In this document: positions 25,101-37,450 of the stretch, piece after piece | How the letters are laid out: each line of letters starts with the position of its first letter | Position numbering within the stretch: position 1 is the first letter of the stretch | Assembly: GCA_025642075.2 (NCBI GenBank) | Contig: JAODUO010000556.1 | Coordinates: forward strand, 38,501 to 102,500 | Origin: Ridgeia piscesae | Taxonomy: Eukaryota; Annelida; Polychaeta; Sabellida; Siboglinidae | DNA length: 64,000 bases | Direction of reading: 5' to 3' | Notes under the pieces: generated by a model | What the model was told of the DNA's origin: nothing | Databases searched by the model: none | Seen by the model: only the letters and a program-made list of their open reading frames with translations | Program-made: the position numbers and the translations under genes

Positions 25101-28100
25101 GCGCCACACGGTGGCTAACCCTTGACCTTCCTTGTCGACCTTCACACAACCTTTCTTGTCGATGTGGAATGAGAAACACGTCTTCAGTCTATCCTTTCTG
25201 GGAACAGTGAAGAGTCTAATTTCAAAGAACTCAAGAATGACGTGCTTGCATGCTATACTAGTTTCATGAATATGTGCTGTATAGTAATTGGGAAATTTAG
25301 CAGATCTTTGTAGAAAATACATTTTCTGTTCAAACTTTGCAAATAACCATTCAGTTATGTCACCGATTTATTAAACTGATCATACCTAGCAACTTCAAAG
25401 GCTTGTTAAAAAGTTTACCCCCAAATAATTTGTCTGACAAAAACATTCAAATAACTCAATATTTATCAACACTTTGATTAACTTAAATTGTTAAGTAATA
25501 CTTATGTAACTACTGTACTACGTTTTTATGTCATAATCAACCAAATTAATATTTGTATGATGCATTTCCCTGCACAAAATATCTTACTAAGTTCACCAAA
25601 ACAAGTCTTATACACAGAAATAAAAAACTTGTTTGTCAAAATTACCTTAACTGACCTGCAGTGTGGACTTACTTGAAAGGTGTTTCTGCAACAGCGCGTG
25701 TATAGTGCAGTATCATCTTCCCAAGTTCTGCATCCGTTTCTAGAAGTTTTACGTTGCACTGACAGCGCATTTGTAAGTCGAGTAGCACCTGGTGGGAAAA
25801 ACCAACTGTCAGTAATTACTGACAAACCAACGTACATTTCTGAAGTGCCGTTACGATGGATAAATGTTGTGAATGCTTACAATCAAACACTAAGTACAGT
25901 AACAGTACTCATGTGGCGGTGAAAACATTGCTGGTAAATGTTAATTCCGCACTGACATATACAATTATTACGTGGTTAAAATATCACTATGATAATTATA
26001 ATGTTGTAACTGTTTCTTTACAAGTACTAGGTCGGTTTCATATGTGAGGCATCGTAGTTCTAACAAGACTTGTATCATTTTCTTATTTTAGAGAGTCTGT
26101 TGTTTTATCAATATTTTGCAGCTTGGTATGCTGGCCAGCTGCCCAGGATTCTTCTTTCAATCTCCTTGTCTTGGTTTTCATCTGGTGCTGTATCACTGTC
26201 CAGGGTAAACATGCCATTCAACATTCAAAAACAGCATGCTATATACTGAGAATCATAGGGGTTTCTAATATATTTTATCCTAAGTTCCACACATTTTTTA
26301 ATGTCAACAGGTAACTAGTTTGAAGAGCATGACAAGGTCGAGGCGGATGAAATATGGAGATGGGATTAGGGGTAAAAATACACCCACCCACCCAGACACA
26401 TACATCCACCCATCCACCCATCCACCCACCCACTCACCCACCCACCCACACACACCGACTCTCAACCATACTCAAACACTCAATAACATGCGCACACACC
26501 CCTGTCGTATATAATAGCCACTATTGGCTTCTTTACGACGTATCCCATTCAGATTTAGATACACAAGCTCCACCAGCGGTAGGAGTCCATCATATGTGAC
26601 CTGCCTGACCAGGACACAAACTGACCTCTTCCACGTCCAATCTCGTCACGTCAGGCAGCACCACCTTCTGACCCTTTGACTTCTGACCTCCCTGGTTGCC
26701 CAACACCAGGCCACGGAATGCCCGGTCTTCCCTCGTCTTCTGATCCCTGTAACCATGGCAACAACCAATTGTGGGAACCTCTTTGAAGAGACCAATGAGG
26801 GAAGTAAAATGTTTTGTAATATTTGATGATGATGTGTGTGTGCATTGCCATCAGTAACAAAGGGTCAAATTATTTCCTAGATACTGTTCTTTGCAATCTG
26901 TGGTGTTGTACATTGTTTTCTTGCACATGTCTGCAGTTTTATTTTATTTTGACACTCCACATAAAAGAAGTATAACATACTACAACTGTGACTGGCATAA
27001 GCAAATTCTACATCAACAATAAGCCACAGCACAAGTCATTGTAAAGAAATGATTAAACACAGTAAAATAACCTTATTTTACACTTTCTAAGGCAGTTGTA
27101 AATTTGCATATTGAAAATCCAACTCTATTAGTAGTAACTAACCGCAGCCATGTAAAATAACAATCAAAATAAGCATCATTTGCAACTGCATCAGACAATC
27201 ATCTTGAGTAAAAGAACATTACTCTCGGACTTTCCTCTCCCGCAGCCACCTACCTGAAGTATCCCTCCAGTCGCTGTATGAGCAGGGTCACCTGTCTGCC
27301 CTCCAGCAGGTCTCTTGCCCTCTGTATGTATGTGGTCAGTGTGTCAACGTCGTCACTGGCCAAGCCACGTCTCACCTGGTATTGACAAAGGTTTGGGTCT
27401 GCTTAATTTTACATCAACACACAAATATAAGAATATTCTAAATATCTACGAAAATACTAACTATGCAAAGCAGTTGCAAATAACCATTTTGTTACTCTAA
27501 TATGTGTGAGAGAACATACATTGTTCTATTCATGCATTTCTGCTTGAACAGGCCCGCGTAAGGAATTTACATCTGCAATTTAAAATAGACATGTTGTACA
27601 TATTATAGGGAGTGTGTACTCCTCTGCCTAGAATTGGCAGAGGAGTAATTCATAATGGGAAGGCTACTGTGTAGAACGTGGGAAAAACATCAAAGCGTGC
27701 TGCGGTTAACTCTGCTTGCCGCTGCATTACTGCCAATCATTTTGTTTAAACTACATGTTTTGTTTGCCATTTGAACGTGTAGCGGGTGGAATTTTTCAAA
27801 TTACAAACATTGTTCTGAGCTTAATAGAGTAACTAAACATAATTTGGCAGGCTGTAAACCTTCAACGTGCATTTGTACTCATAAGAACGGAATATTAAAT
27901 GAAAAAATAAACCCAGGGGTTGGCACCGTCGCTTTAAATTAAATAAATAGAAGTTCTTTTATCACGCGAACTCTAACTCAGTGTTTATCATTGCGCTCAC
28001 AGATGAGATATTATAAATAAACAACCACAAAAACAATTTAAAATATATTTGAATTAAAAGATTGAGAAATTAATTGTTAAGAAAAGATCAATTAATCATT

Positions 28101-29547
28101 TAAAAATATAAATGTCACTAAAATGTCATGTGTCTGGCTAATTGTCAGTGACAGTGTCAGGCATGGTAGCTGTGTTTTCACTAACAGTCTGTGAGGCGTG
28201 GACCAGCTCAATGAAGTCAGTTAGAGGCAGCACCAGAAGAATCTGACTCTCCACAACGTCCTGTGTGTGACTGTGCAACTGAAACAACAGGTACACGTTG
28301 GTGTCAGACATTTATGATTCCAAACACAATCATTTCTGTTCTCATTTAGTAGAAATATCAATATTTTCCCAATTGTGTATGTTCAATCCAAAAAGTAGCG
28401 ACATGAAAATCATCGCTGAGTGTTCAACTGTATTGTTTATACAGGGAACGACATTGCTATTATCTATATATTGTATTATCCCAACAATATCGCCCATCCA
28501 AGCCTTTGTACATGAATACAATGGCTTGGGTGGTCAACTATTAATTTATCAAAAGACATAAGTAGCACAAGCTGTCAGTGATTGACGAATCGGCTGACAG
28601 AATATATATTCAATTTGTATGGTTCAAGAACCTTTTTTAATGAACCTAAGCAATCTAGTAACAATTATTTGTTTTATTAATTTTATATCGTCAAAGTATT
28701 AAATTATATTTGTTATTACGGTACATGACATGACTTGACAGCTGTCATTCATAGTTGTGTAGTACCAAACGTGTTAAATCTATAATTTGAATGATGCTGA
28801 ACAAATACTGTTTTTTACCATTTCTCGTAACTATAGACATTTACATGATTATGAAATTGTTTTTGTGCATGGTTTCATTGCTGTAAAAGGGAGACGAGTA
28901 CATGTCAGTTACACGGTGCACACCTACACAGAACAATACAGCATGTATCATGGCAATAATACTTTCAGTTTAGTATTCTTACATTCATTTTTTTTCATAT
29001 TAATATAAACCACAACACATATAGACCCTAAATGTGCTACATCACAGTGGTTTCTAATTTCCCATTACATCTAACTACACTAATGATGTCAACAATTAAG
29101 AAACCACTTTTGTTAAACAAAACATATTCCCAAATGCCGACTCTAACTCTAACCCTGCTACGCTCACCCCAAAATACCTGCTGTGGTTCTGTCTCCGTGA
29201 CCTTTGTGACCTCCCGCCAGAAAGTAACGATGTTTGGTAGAGGCTGGGCGACAATTTCATACTTCACCTCCGCCTTTTGTAGTATATCCAGCACAGTGCT
29301 GCCACCTGGTGTCTTCAGTACGGCAGGGTCAATGACGACTGTCATGAACTAAACGAAATGAAAGTGTGAAGCTTCACCTTCTGTAGACGGGGTAGATTCA
29401 ACATTTTACTTACACCATGATGATCCGTTTTACTTGAAAGTGTATATAAAGGTATAATGGCTGGTGGTGGTGGTGGTATGTGTGTGTGTGTGTGTGTTGT
29501 GTGTGTGTGGGTGTGTGAGTGTGTGGTGGTGTGTGTGTGGGTGTGTG

Positions 29548-29634
<87 letters not shown>

Positions 29635-31408
29635 TGTGAGTGCGTGAGTGCGTGAGTGCGTGTGTGTGCATGCGTGAGCAAGTGGGCTAATGTTAAACAC
29701 ACACCTTTTACTAGTTGTTAGTTACAGTAATTGTTAATTTGTTTCTGGGCAGACCGGGAACAATGTAATTAACTTGAAGCCTACTTTAATTGTATTTTAA
29801 AACCTGGCTGCCCAACAATTACCACAAATCTGAGAGGGGCCTGCACTGTTACATGTAATTTAATTTTAAAATATACTCTTGGCCTTATGTATGTTTTATT
29901 ATATGCTAGTCAACTAGCGGCATGGCTAGTGTAGTGGTTAGCACTTCCGCCTGTTGTGTGGCGGCCGGTGTTCAATACTCGGTCACGGCAGTCACGATAT
30001 ACTTGGTGTAAAACCTGGCTCTCAACATCGGGGACTGTGTATCCCTTGTGAATCGGAGAATCACGTTAATGTCGATCCCGTCCCAGTTTAGGACGTGAAA
30101 GAACCACTGATGACGACAAGCACCCTGGCGGTGACCACCCTCACCCTGGCGGTGACCACCCTCACCCTGGTGGTGACCACCCTCACCCTGGTGGTGACCA
30201 CCTTCACCTTGGTGGTGACCACCTTCACCCTGGTGGTGACCACCTTCACCCTGGTGGTGACCACCTTCACCCTGGCGGTGACCACCTTCACCCTGGCGGT
30301 GACCACCTTCACCTTGGTGGTGACCACCTTCACCCTGGCGGTGACCACCCTCACCCTGGTGGTGACCACCTTCACCTTGGTGGTGACCACCTTCACCTTG
30401 GTGGTGACCACCTTCACCCTGGTGGTGACCACCCTCACCCTGGTGGTGACCACCTTCACCTTGGTGGTGACCACCTTCACCCTGGTGGTGACCACCTTCA
30501 CCCTGGTGGTGACCACCTTCACCCTGGTGGTGACCACCTTCACCCTGGTGGTGACCACCTTCACCTTGGTGGTGACCACCCTCACCCTGGTGGTGACCAC
30601 CTTCACCTTGGTGGTGACCACCCTCACCCTGGTGGTGACCACCTTCACCCTGGTGGTGACCACCTTCACCTTGGTGGTGACCACCCTCACCCTGGTGGTG
30701 ACCACCCTCACCCTTGGCCTTATGTATGTTTTATTATATGCTAGTCAACTTGCGGCATGGCTAGTGTAGTGGTTAGCACTTCCGCCTGTTGTGTGGCGGC
30801 CGGTGTTCAATACTCGGTCACGGCAGTCACGATATACTTGGTGTAAAACCTGGCTCTCAACATCGGGGACTGTGTATCCCTTGTGAATCGGAGAATCACG
30901 TTAATGTCGATCCCGTCCCAGTTTAGGACGTGAAAGAACCACTGATGACGACAAGCACCCTGGCGGTGACCACCCTCACCCTGGCGGTGACCACCCTCAC
31001 CCTGGTGGTGACCACCCTCACCCTGGTGGTGACCACCTTCACCTTGGTGGTGACCACCTTCACCTTGGTGGTGACCACATTCACCCTGGCGGTGACCACC
31101 TTCACCCTGGCGGTGACCACCTTCACCCTGGCGGTGACCACCTTCACCCTGGTGGTGACCACCTTCACCTTGGTGGTGACCACCCTCACCCTGGTGGTGA
31201 CCACCCTCACCCTGGTGGTGACCACCTTCACCTTGGTGGTGACCACCCTCACCCTGGTGGTGACCACCCTCACCCTGGTGGTGACCACCTTCACCCTGGT
31301 GGTGACCACCTTCACCTTGGTGGTGACCACCCTCAGTGCCAGCAGAGAAAGGTCGGCTAGGTGTAAATGTTCTAATAAAGACTGACTAGGTCAATGAGAC
31401 CTCACAAG

Positions 31409-31451
<43 letters not shown>

Positions 31452-34406
31452 TAGTCAGTTAATAGAACCCTGCCGAGTGCTGGAAACAACTAGAACTCCA
31501 ATGATTCTGTCTGTGTAGAGCGCAATGGCTCAGGGGTAGAGCTTCGGACTATTGACTATGAGAACCCGGGTTCAAATCCTGTGCCGCGATGTTAAAACCT
31601 TGGGCAAGTTTTTTCACTCTACATTGCTTCAGTTCACTCAGCTGTATAAATGAGTATCTGGCTATAGACAGTGGTGGATATGTGTACGAGGAGCCTTCGC
31701 GCATTAATTGTAGCATATGGCTGGATGCTTTCCAGAGAAGCCGAGATGGTGTCTGAGTGAACAGGTCTGTCAGGGAAGTAAAGTGTAACGCTTTGAACGG
31801 TCCTAGGGACGGGATACTGCGACATATAAGAACTTGCCTTTTTGTGTACAAATGTTTAACCTGACTAGAACAGCCTTTACCTTGAGACACTCCCCAGGCT
31901 TCACTTGTCTGATGGCGGCCTGCTGCGCTTGCTTCTTGCTCTTTTCAAACGCCTTCGCTCTCTGTAGCTCCTCTCGCTTCTGTTGTTTCAACGCCCGCTC
32001 CTCCTCCTTCACCCTCCTCCTCTCCTCTTGCTCCTCCATCTTCCTCTGTCTCACTTTCTCTCGCTCCTCTTTCTGTACGGGAAACACACAACTTAAAGCT
32101 TCCCCTCTGAAGGTATGAATATAACACCTGCAACAAAATGCTGCATGTCATCTTTACTTTTGTGTACACAAACAAAATGCCCAAGTTAGCATACAGCCGT
32201 GTCTGATTATTTACTGCTGCTGTGTGTTTTCTAGCCTTTAAAATGTTACATACCTGATGCTTCACAAAGTCTTAAATAGGTTTATATTTCATAGTGTTTT
32301 AGTAAAATGTACCAATCAATTCTTTAAAAAAAATTAACACTCAATATTAATTTTAGATGGAAAATATGCCATGATATGTTGCGATGTGAATATTGCATTT
32401 GTTTTATCAGTTCATTACCTGCACTGTTTTTGCATTTCTGGATGTCTTTGTAAGTTTTCTGCCACACCCCGTAGTAGAGAACTCAGAGGCCTGACTGTCA
32501 TGGTCACTTCCGAAAGTGGTCGGGACTGAATCACTCGAGAACACTGAAGCTTGGGATTGGCTTGTTATTGTAGACATTGTAGATGTCTGCGAATCAACAT
32601 GCGAGAGACAAGGCCCGTTGTCCACGTTCAGATCGGGTAGATCATCACATGCGTCTGTAAGTTTGGAGGAACCATTGCAGTGACTTAGATGTGAGCCGAT
32701 AACAAGAGAGTTACTTTTACCGTGGTTATATGAATAGACAGAATCGACTGCATGGTGACCTGTCACAGATTCCGCGTCTGCATGGCAGTCAACTGAAAGA
32801 TCATCATCACTTGAAATACACTGCACAACTTGATTAGACCTTTCTGACTGGTGCATCTCATTCCTGTGTCCACCCATTGAATTGTCACCATTGTGTTTCT
32901 CTGGGTTCACCATATCATTTTGTTCACGGTCGTCATCTGATAAATCTGACAAATCAACAACAGCTAATGGTGAACCAAGTGCATTGTTTGGTTCAGCTTG
33001 ATGTCATGTCCTGTGTCTATGTCATCGAGCTCGACATCAGAACTGTCAGAGTAAAAGTCGTTTCGCTTTTGTGTCGTGGCTTTGTCGATTCGGCGGAATA
33101 CAAACTTGCGTTTCTTTGGTGGACTGGGTAGTTCACAGGCAAAGTTTGATGCTGCAGTGACACGTGATGTAGTCAGAGGGTAGGGCGGGGGTGACTCGTC
33201 ACGAGGTAGTCCACATCTTTCTTCTACTCCCTCCTCTCTTGTCACAATGCCTTCTTGGCTCAGCTAGAACAAATATTTCACCATTTCATCAACAAAAGAA
33301 TGTCTTATAATAGCAATATGATGCCACTGTTACATTTTGTTATCAAATAACATATACTGCAAATTTATTTTCTGCAGGGTTCAGCCAGTCGTATATTGTA
33401 GTGTGAGGGTTGGAGATAGGATTAGCTCTCCAATATTTATGGAAGATGTGTCTTTTTTGGAGATGGGTTTCTCTGATAAATCCCATGAGGGGTGTAAATT
33501 AAGACTTTAGAGATCACGACTGAGGGTTTTGCCAAGTCTTAAGGAAGCAGTGCCAATCAAGGTTTTCAGAGAGCCGCAGGCTCAGCAGCTGAGAAAATAT
33601 TAGACGATGCTGCAGAATCTTCAACAGCACAGCTGCCCAACTTCTGGTGTCACAATTCAGAGAGTTCAATATAATTTCTTTTTACAAAGCCAGTATTTCA
33701 TAAGATTTTTTTTTTAAATAAGTAAACATGTTTACCCTAAACATTATTAATTACCCTGCACTGGAGTGGGTATCTTTTTCCTTGGGAATGCAGCGCAAAG
33801 CTTATGGTTTTTGTGGCATCAGATTTTTTCGACTACCACCAATCATTCATGACATGAGAAATGATACATCTTTTTCTGGATAATTTGGATTATTGAACTT
33901 TGTGCAATATTACTTGACACTTCTCCAGGACCAAGATGGACAATTTGGGACAAGGGACAAATGATTCTATTACTAGTACTAGTGACTGCATGACTCAATG
34001 GGTGAGACTCCGAGAGTGAATCTGACTCGGAGTAGTGTCTACGGGCTAGGCCAGGGTGCTATGGCCTATGCCTAGGGCTAGGCTATAGAGAATAGTTAGT
34101 TTTTATTTTCGAAGGCGTCGTTTTCTTCTTCTTCTATTAATCAGCCAACATCAATGTTTTGATGATTATGCTGATTTGTGGAGGTTGCAGTAGACACTTC
34201 TGAAATGTAGTGAAAGGGTGTGTGACATAATCACATAGTAGATGGGGGGTAGTAGATTTTTAACATTTATTTAGCCTTACCTGACCATCGAGTATACGGT
34301 TGATTGTGTGCTCGACAGATTGTGTAATGGTCAGATCTTTCATTACATCTTCTCTTGATGCATAGGGAAGCATTCTCAGCACTTCGTCAATCTGCGCTTC
34401 ATCCAT
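22164..34406 (-). CDS. EME1: Crossover junction endonuclease subunit EME1/EME2 homologue
   Basis: Eleven minus-strand exons: 34406-34281, 33263-32419, 32072-31881, 29348-29178, 28278-28186, 27375-27254, 26746-26626, 25788-25673, 25197-25014, 24324-24268 and 22274-22164. Junction phases agree throughout, giving about 712 residues if one frameshift in exon 2 is allowed for. EME proteins are the non-catalytic partner of MUS81 in cleaving branched DNA at stalled forks and recombination intermediates in the nucleus. The N-terminus looks like a CUE fold (MLPYASREDVMKDL, SVEHTINRILDG). Next come a long acidic Ser-rich region, a KEER coiled coil (exon 3), then the degenerate ERCC4 nuclease core from MTVVIDPAVLKTPGG, with ETPFKKDRLKTCFSFH and GQGLATVWRQQLQQFKNVSA as in vertebrate EME1. 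The helix-hairpin-helix end reads VRRGAGVLSTSRRIGKELSR. Human EME1 (570 residues) is shorter. EME1 versus EME2 orthology is unresolved. Confidence 0.9.
22275..22990 (-). repeat. 30-bp minisatellite abutting the last EME 3' splice site
   Basis: About 24 units; sense to EME the unit reads CATGGGTGTTGAGAGTGACC plus ATGTTCCTGT. The unit nearest the gene supplies the pyrimidine stretch and AG of the acceptor (TTCCTGTCGTAG) immediately before exon 11. Units near 22710-22735, 22832-22857 and 22968-22987 carry TAGGTG, a copy of the acceptor and first exon bases. Open frames on both strands follow from the 30-bp period and are not genes. Confidence 0.92.
24495..24955 (-). mobile_element. L2-like LINE 3' fragment (EME intron 9)
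   Basis: Minus strand reads MERFGRRAFSCTGHSLWNSL then LRSHRVSGHFRKDLNTFLF and stops, followed by an untranslated tail. It has the L2-group C-terminal pattern (GRRAFS--G--LWNSLP). It is 5'-truncated and in the same orientation as EME. Confidence 0.8.
26120..26310 (-). mobile_element. RTE-like LINE fragment (EME intron 7)
   Basis: The complementary strand reads TLDSDTAPDENQDKEIERRI, close to the segment RDKNQDKEIQRRITAGW of the RTE-like relic at 16320-16380. It is a short, broken piece of the same family. Confidence 0.65.
26378..26450. repeat. CCCA-type short tandem repeat
   Basis: Irregular run of CCAC/CATC/CACC tetranucleotides in EME intron 7. Confidence 0.85.
29465..29690. repeat. (GT)n microsatellite with irregular ends
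   Basis: GT dinucleotides, pure from about 29549 to 29632, with GTGG and GTGA/GTGC variants on both sides. It lies in EME intron 3. Confidence 0.97.
29915..30118 (+). mobile_element. tRNA-derived SINE, copy 1 of a tandem pair
   Basis: The head has Pol III box A-like TAGTGTAGTGGTTAGCA and box B-like GGTGTTCAATACTC in tRNA spacing. A non-tRNA body follows with AAACCTGGCTCTCAACATCG and CCCAGTTTAGGACGTGAAAG. The 3' end runs straight into the 21-bp minisatellite. It lies in EME intron 3, antisense to the gene. Confidence 0.8.
30119..30712. repeat. 21-bp minisatellite from a SINE tail, array 1
   Basis: About 28 units of CCCTGGTGGTGACCACCTTC A with T/C variants. The first units (CACCCTGGCGGTGACCACCC) are the SINE 3' end. 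The seven-codon period gives spurious Thr/Val/Leu frames on both strands. Confidence 0.95.
30750..30953 (+). mobile_element. tRNA-derived SINE, copy 2 of a tandem pair
   Basis: Almost identical to 29915-30118, including about 35 bp of upstream flank (CTTGGCCTTATGTATG). The copy therefore arose by duplication of a larger block with a period of 835 bp, not by a second insertion. Confidence 0.85.
30954..31335. repeat. 21-bp minisatellite from a SINE tail, array 2
   Basis: About 18 units of the same 21-bp repeat as 30119-30712, in a different variant order, ending in CCACCCTCAG. Confidence 0.95.
31412..31449. repeat. (TA)n microsatellite
   Basis: About 19 TA dinucleotides in EME intron 3. Confidence 0.95.
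31510..31850 (+). mobile_element. tRNA-derived SINE, second family
   Basis: tRNA-like head with box A TGGCTCAGGGGTAGAG and box B GGTTCAAATCC. The body has CAGCTGTATAAATGAGTA, and the 3' domain contains GGATGCTTTCCAGAGAAG and CTTTGAACGGTCCTAGGGAC with GATACTGCGACATATAAG. The 3' domain recurs at 12585-12750. It ends about 30 bp from EME exon 3, antisense to it. Confidence 0.82.
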
Positions 34407-34936
34407 ATCGCCAATCACAAACCGATCGCAAAATTGTCAACATCAACTTCTCGAAATTCCCGCGCAGCCGCAGGTCAGGCTAATTATGACATGACCTAGT
34501 TAGGCTAGGCAGACAGGACCAAACTTATGCAAGATTAAGAAACGATAATTATTCAATTGCCCCATAAACTTGTTGTACGTGTTATGTAATCACCAAAGAC
34601 CACACGTATCGAAGTTGTTAACAATTAATTTAAACTGATGTACTTAAAACTGAGTGCGAAAATGTAAACTTGAGCTAGGGACCATTCAGTATTGCCTGTC
34701 ATTCATGCAATGGTAATTTACATTGCGCGATAATAATTATAACTTGTTTTACATGAGTATTTTAAGTTAAATTATATGTGTGTGTTCACTGCTGATTTAA
34801 TTTAACATAAAACAAACGCAACAAATACAATTTGTTGCCAAGCTGAAAACCATTTCCGCAGACACAGCTCTACTAAAAGCAGAAAGAGGCACCAACCAAA
34901 CGAAACTTTAATGTACACAAAAAGCAGGATGAATCC

Positions 34937-34937
<1 letters not shown>

Positions 34938-34986
<49 letters not shown>

Positions 34987-35023
34987 AACGAAACTTTAAT
35001 GTACACAAAAGCAGGATGAATCT

Positions 35024-35080
<57 letters not shown>

Positions 35081-35094
35081 AATTATTATATATA

Positions 35095-35144
<50 letters not shown>

Positions 35145-35145
35145 G
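34938..35145. repeat. (TA)n arrays with a short internal duplication
   Basis: Several TA runs. The phrase AACGAAACTTTAATGTACAC with AAAGCAGGATGAAT occurs before the first run and again between the runs. It lies immediately beyond the 3' end of the LINE at 35170. Confidence 0.95.
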
Positions 35146-35169
35146 TTATAGTCGTGTACGATAGTACAC

Positions 35170-37450
35170 ATTTAAGTACACACAAGTTTTATTGGAAACT
35201 CAACTGAGTTGGATTGACATTATACAATAAAATACAATTAACACATCAAAATATCATATAATATAAATACATGTGATAGGCCTACCGCAAATCATAATTA
35301 ATAGACTTGTTTACTGGCAGTTGCATAAAGCCCTCGGTATAAAGGAGTTACGGAATCTATTTGTTGTAGTATTTTCTGTCTAATATTATATTCGGTGTGT
35401 CTTTTGTCAGGCAGCAGATAATTTAATCTGTGTGCCGACTTTAATTTTATACAAATATCTTTGACAAATGCTGTCCCGTCTTACATTCAACGCATCCAGG
35501 TTAACATGTCTAAGTGTCTCTGCGTAACCCAATCCAGGAAAAATACATTTTAATGCCCTTTTTGTATAACTTCAATATTGTCAAACAAATATTGGGGCAA
35601 GTTACTGTGCCATACAGGACATGCATATTCTAAAACTGGTTTCACCCCACTAACATATGCACTGAACAGATCTTTATGTGTAATCCCTGCATGCTTTAAC
35701 TGATATAACATATTACAAATCGTTTATCAGCCTTTTTCACAATATTTTCCAAGCGTTTGTTCCATGTCAGATCCTGAGAAATGGTCACACCTAACAGTGT
35801 GGCATGGCAAACTTTTGCTATATCCCTCCCATCAATCTTTATATTCAGGATAGTGCTTCTGAAATTGCCATCTTGTGCTGAACTAAATATTATTTCTTTT
35901 GATTTTTCTGAATAAATTTTCATGTCATTCTGTTGTGCATCTAGCAGCAATATCAACCGACTCTTGTATAACAGATACACCCTTTCTGTCACATATTTCA
36001 AATAACATACTGTCATCTACATACTTATATAAAGGAACAGTTCTTCTTAAATTATTTATGTAAACAAGGAAATATTTAGGTCCAGACAATGTTCCTTGCA
36101 GTACTCCCCCATTGGGATGACCAGAATGGGAATATTTATTTCCTCGTTTAGCTCGTGTCTAATAGAAATATTGCCATCCATCTTAAAATATGTGCGGGCA
36201 ACCCATACGTCTGTAGCTTATTTGGTAACAAATGATGATTAATAAGTTCAAACGCTTTGCTAAAGTCTAGCATTACAACTCTGACATAAGAATTCAATTT
36301 ATCTGCCGCCTTATACCACATATGAACCAATTCGACAAGAACGTCTGTTGTGGACGTTCCGCTAATTCCTCCAAATTGCTTAGCATCAATTTCACCTTCA
36401 ATTGTTTCTTCCATCTATTTCATTATTATTGATTCAAACACCTTGGCAGCTATTGGAGTTAGTGAAATTGGTATAATGTGTTTTTCAATCGACACAGGGA
36501 GGTTTGTTTTTTGGCAACGGTATTACATTGGCCATTTTTCATTCCAAAAGGAGTACACCTTCTCCTAGTGAATTGTTAGAAAAAGCAATTAATGGAGGGG
36601 CGAGAACATTTGCATGGTTTCTTAACACCCATGCAGGAATGTTGTCAGGCCCAGTAGCCTTGTTGGCTTTAACACTCTCTAAGGCTTTAAAAGTAGTACA
36701 TACGCTTATCACAGACTGATCCGGCAGTTCCTCGTTAACAGTGAACACCTTGCGACTCTTATTTAACCGAGGCAAATGGTCACTCACAGACACAAAGAAA
36801 TCATTCATTGTATTGGCCAGTAAGCCACAATCACCATCCGTTGTTTTGTTAGCTAGACCTTGCATGCATGAGTTGCTTTTTGTTTTAAGTCCCATTATTG
36901 TTTTCATATGCTTCCACCAATCGTGGGATCCCGATTCATGCATTGCTGCAATTTGTGTTTGGTAAAAATCATACATAAGTTTCGAAGCGGCTCGATTGAC
37001 CTTATTACGCAATATTTTTGTTTGACTCAAATCACCACTCATGTGAGCTTGCCGTCTTTTACGTCTCTGAACCAGTCTGTGACCCATGGTTTATCAGCCA
37101 TATGCCTCATAACAATCTTAATAGGAAAGCATATTTCCATCAGGTTGCAAATAACCGTTTGATAATATGAATACTGATCTGCACATGAATCAAGCCTAAA
37201 TAGGGGTTCCCATTTAACGGCTGATAAAGCCATATTGAATGTGGCTTTTTCATTTGGGCCCCCCCATACACCTTACGGTTAACCGTGTCACGCATCCAGT
37301 ATCAACTGACTTTTTTACTTTGGGTTAAGCAAAACCATGTTATGGTCCGATGACTCCAATTCGGAAATAGTAACAGGTTGTCGCCGAATTATTGTACGAG
37401 TGTTAACACCCGATACTAAATTATGACGATTATTGTTATGCCCGATACCA
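35170..37450 (-). mobile_element. CR1/jockey-like LINE, 5'-truncated and decayed
   Basis: Minus strand, in order: end of an APE endonuclease (ISELESSDHNMVLLNP, conserved SDH), linker, RT start (VKANKATGPDNIPAWVLR), motif A LDFSKAFELINHHLL, FGGISGTSTTDVLVELV, motif C KYVDDSML, then ATLLGVTISQDLTWNKRLEN, the C-terminal region, and a 3' UTR ending near an AATAAA. Several stops and frameshifts separate the parts, so it is inactive. The 3' end is shared with 49755-50186. It lies between EME and MRPS34. Confidence 0.9.

Noticed and set aside
29911..29985. tRNA gene
   Set aside because: A and B box-like motifs are present, but no cloverleaf with a plausible acceptor stem is seen, and it is continuous with a SINE body.
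30095..31385. Thr/Val/Leu seven-residue repeat proteins
   Set aside because: They begin inside a SINE and follow its 21-bp tail repeats; open on both strands.
31515..31590. tRNA gene
   Set aside because: Good B box, but fused to a SINE body; treated as the SINE head.
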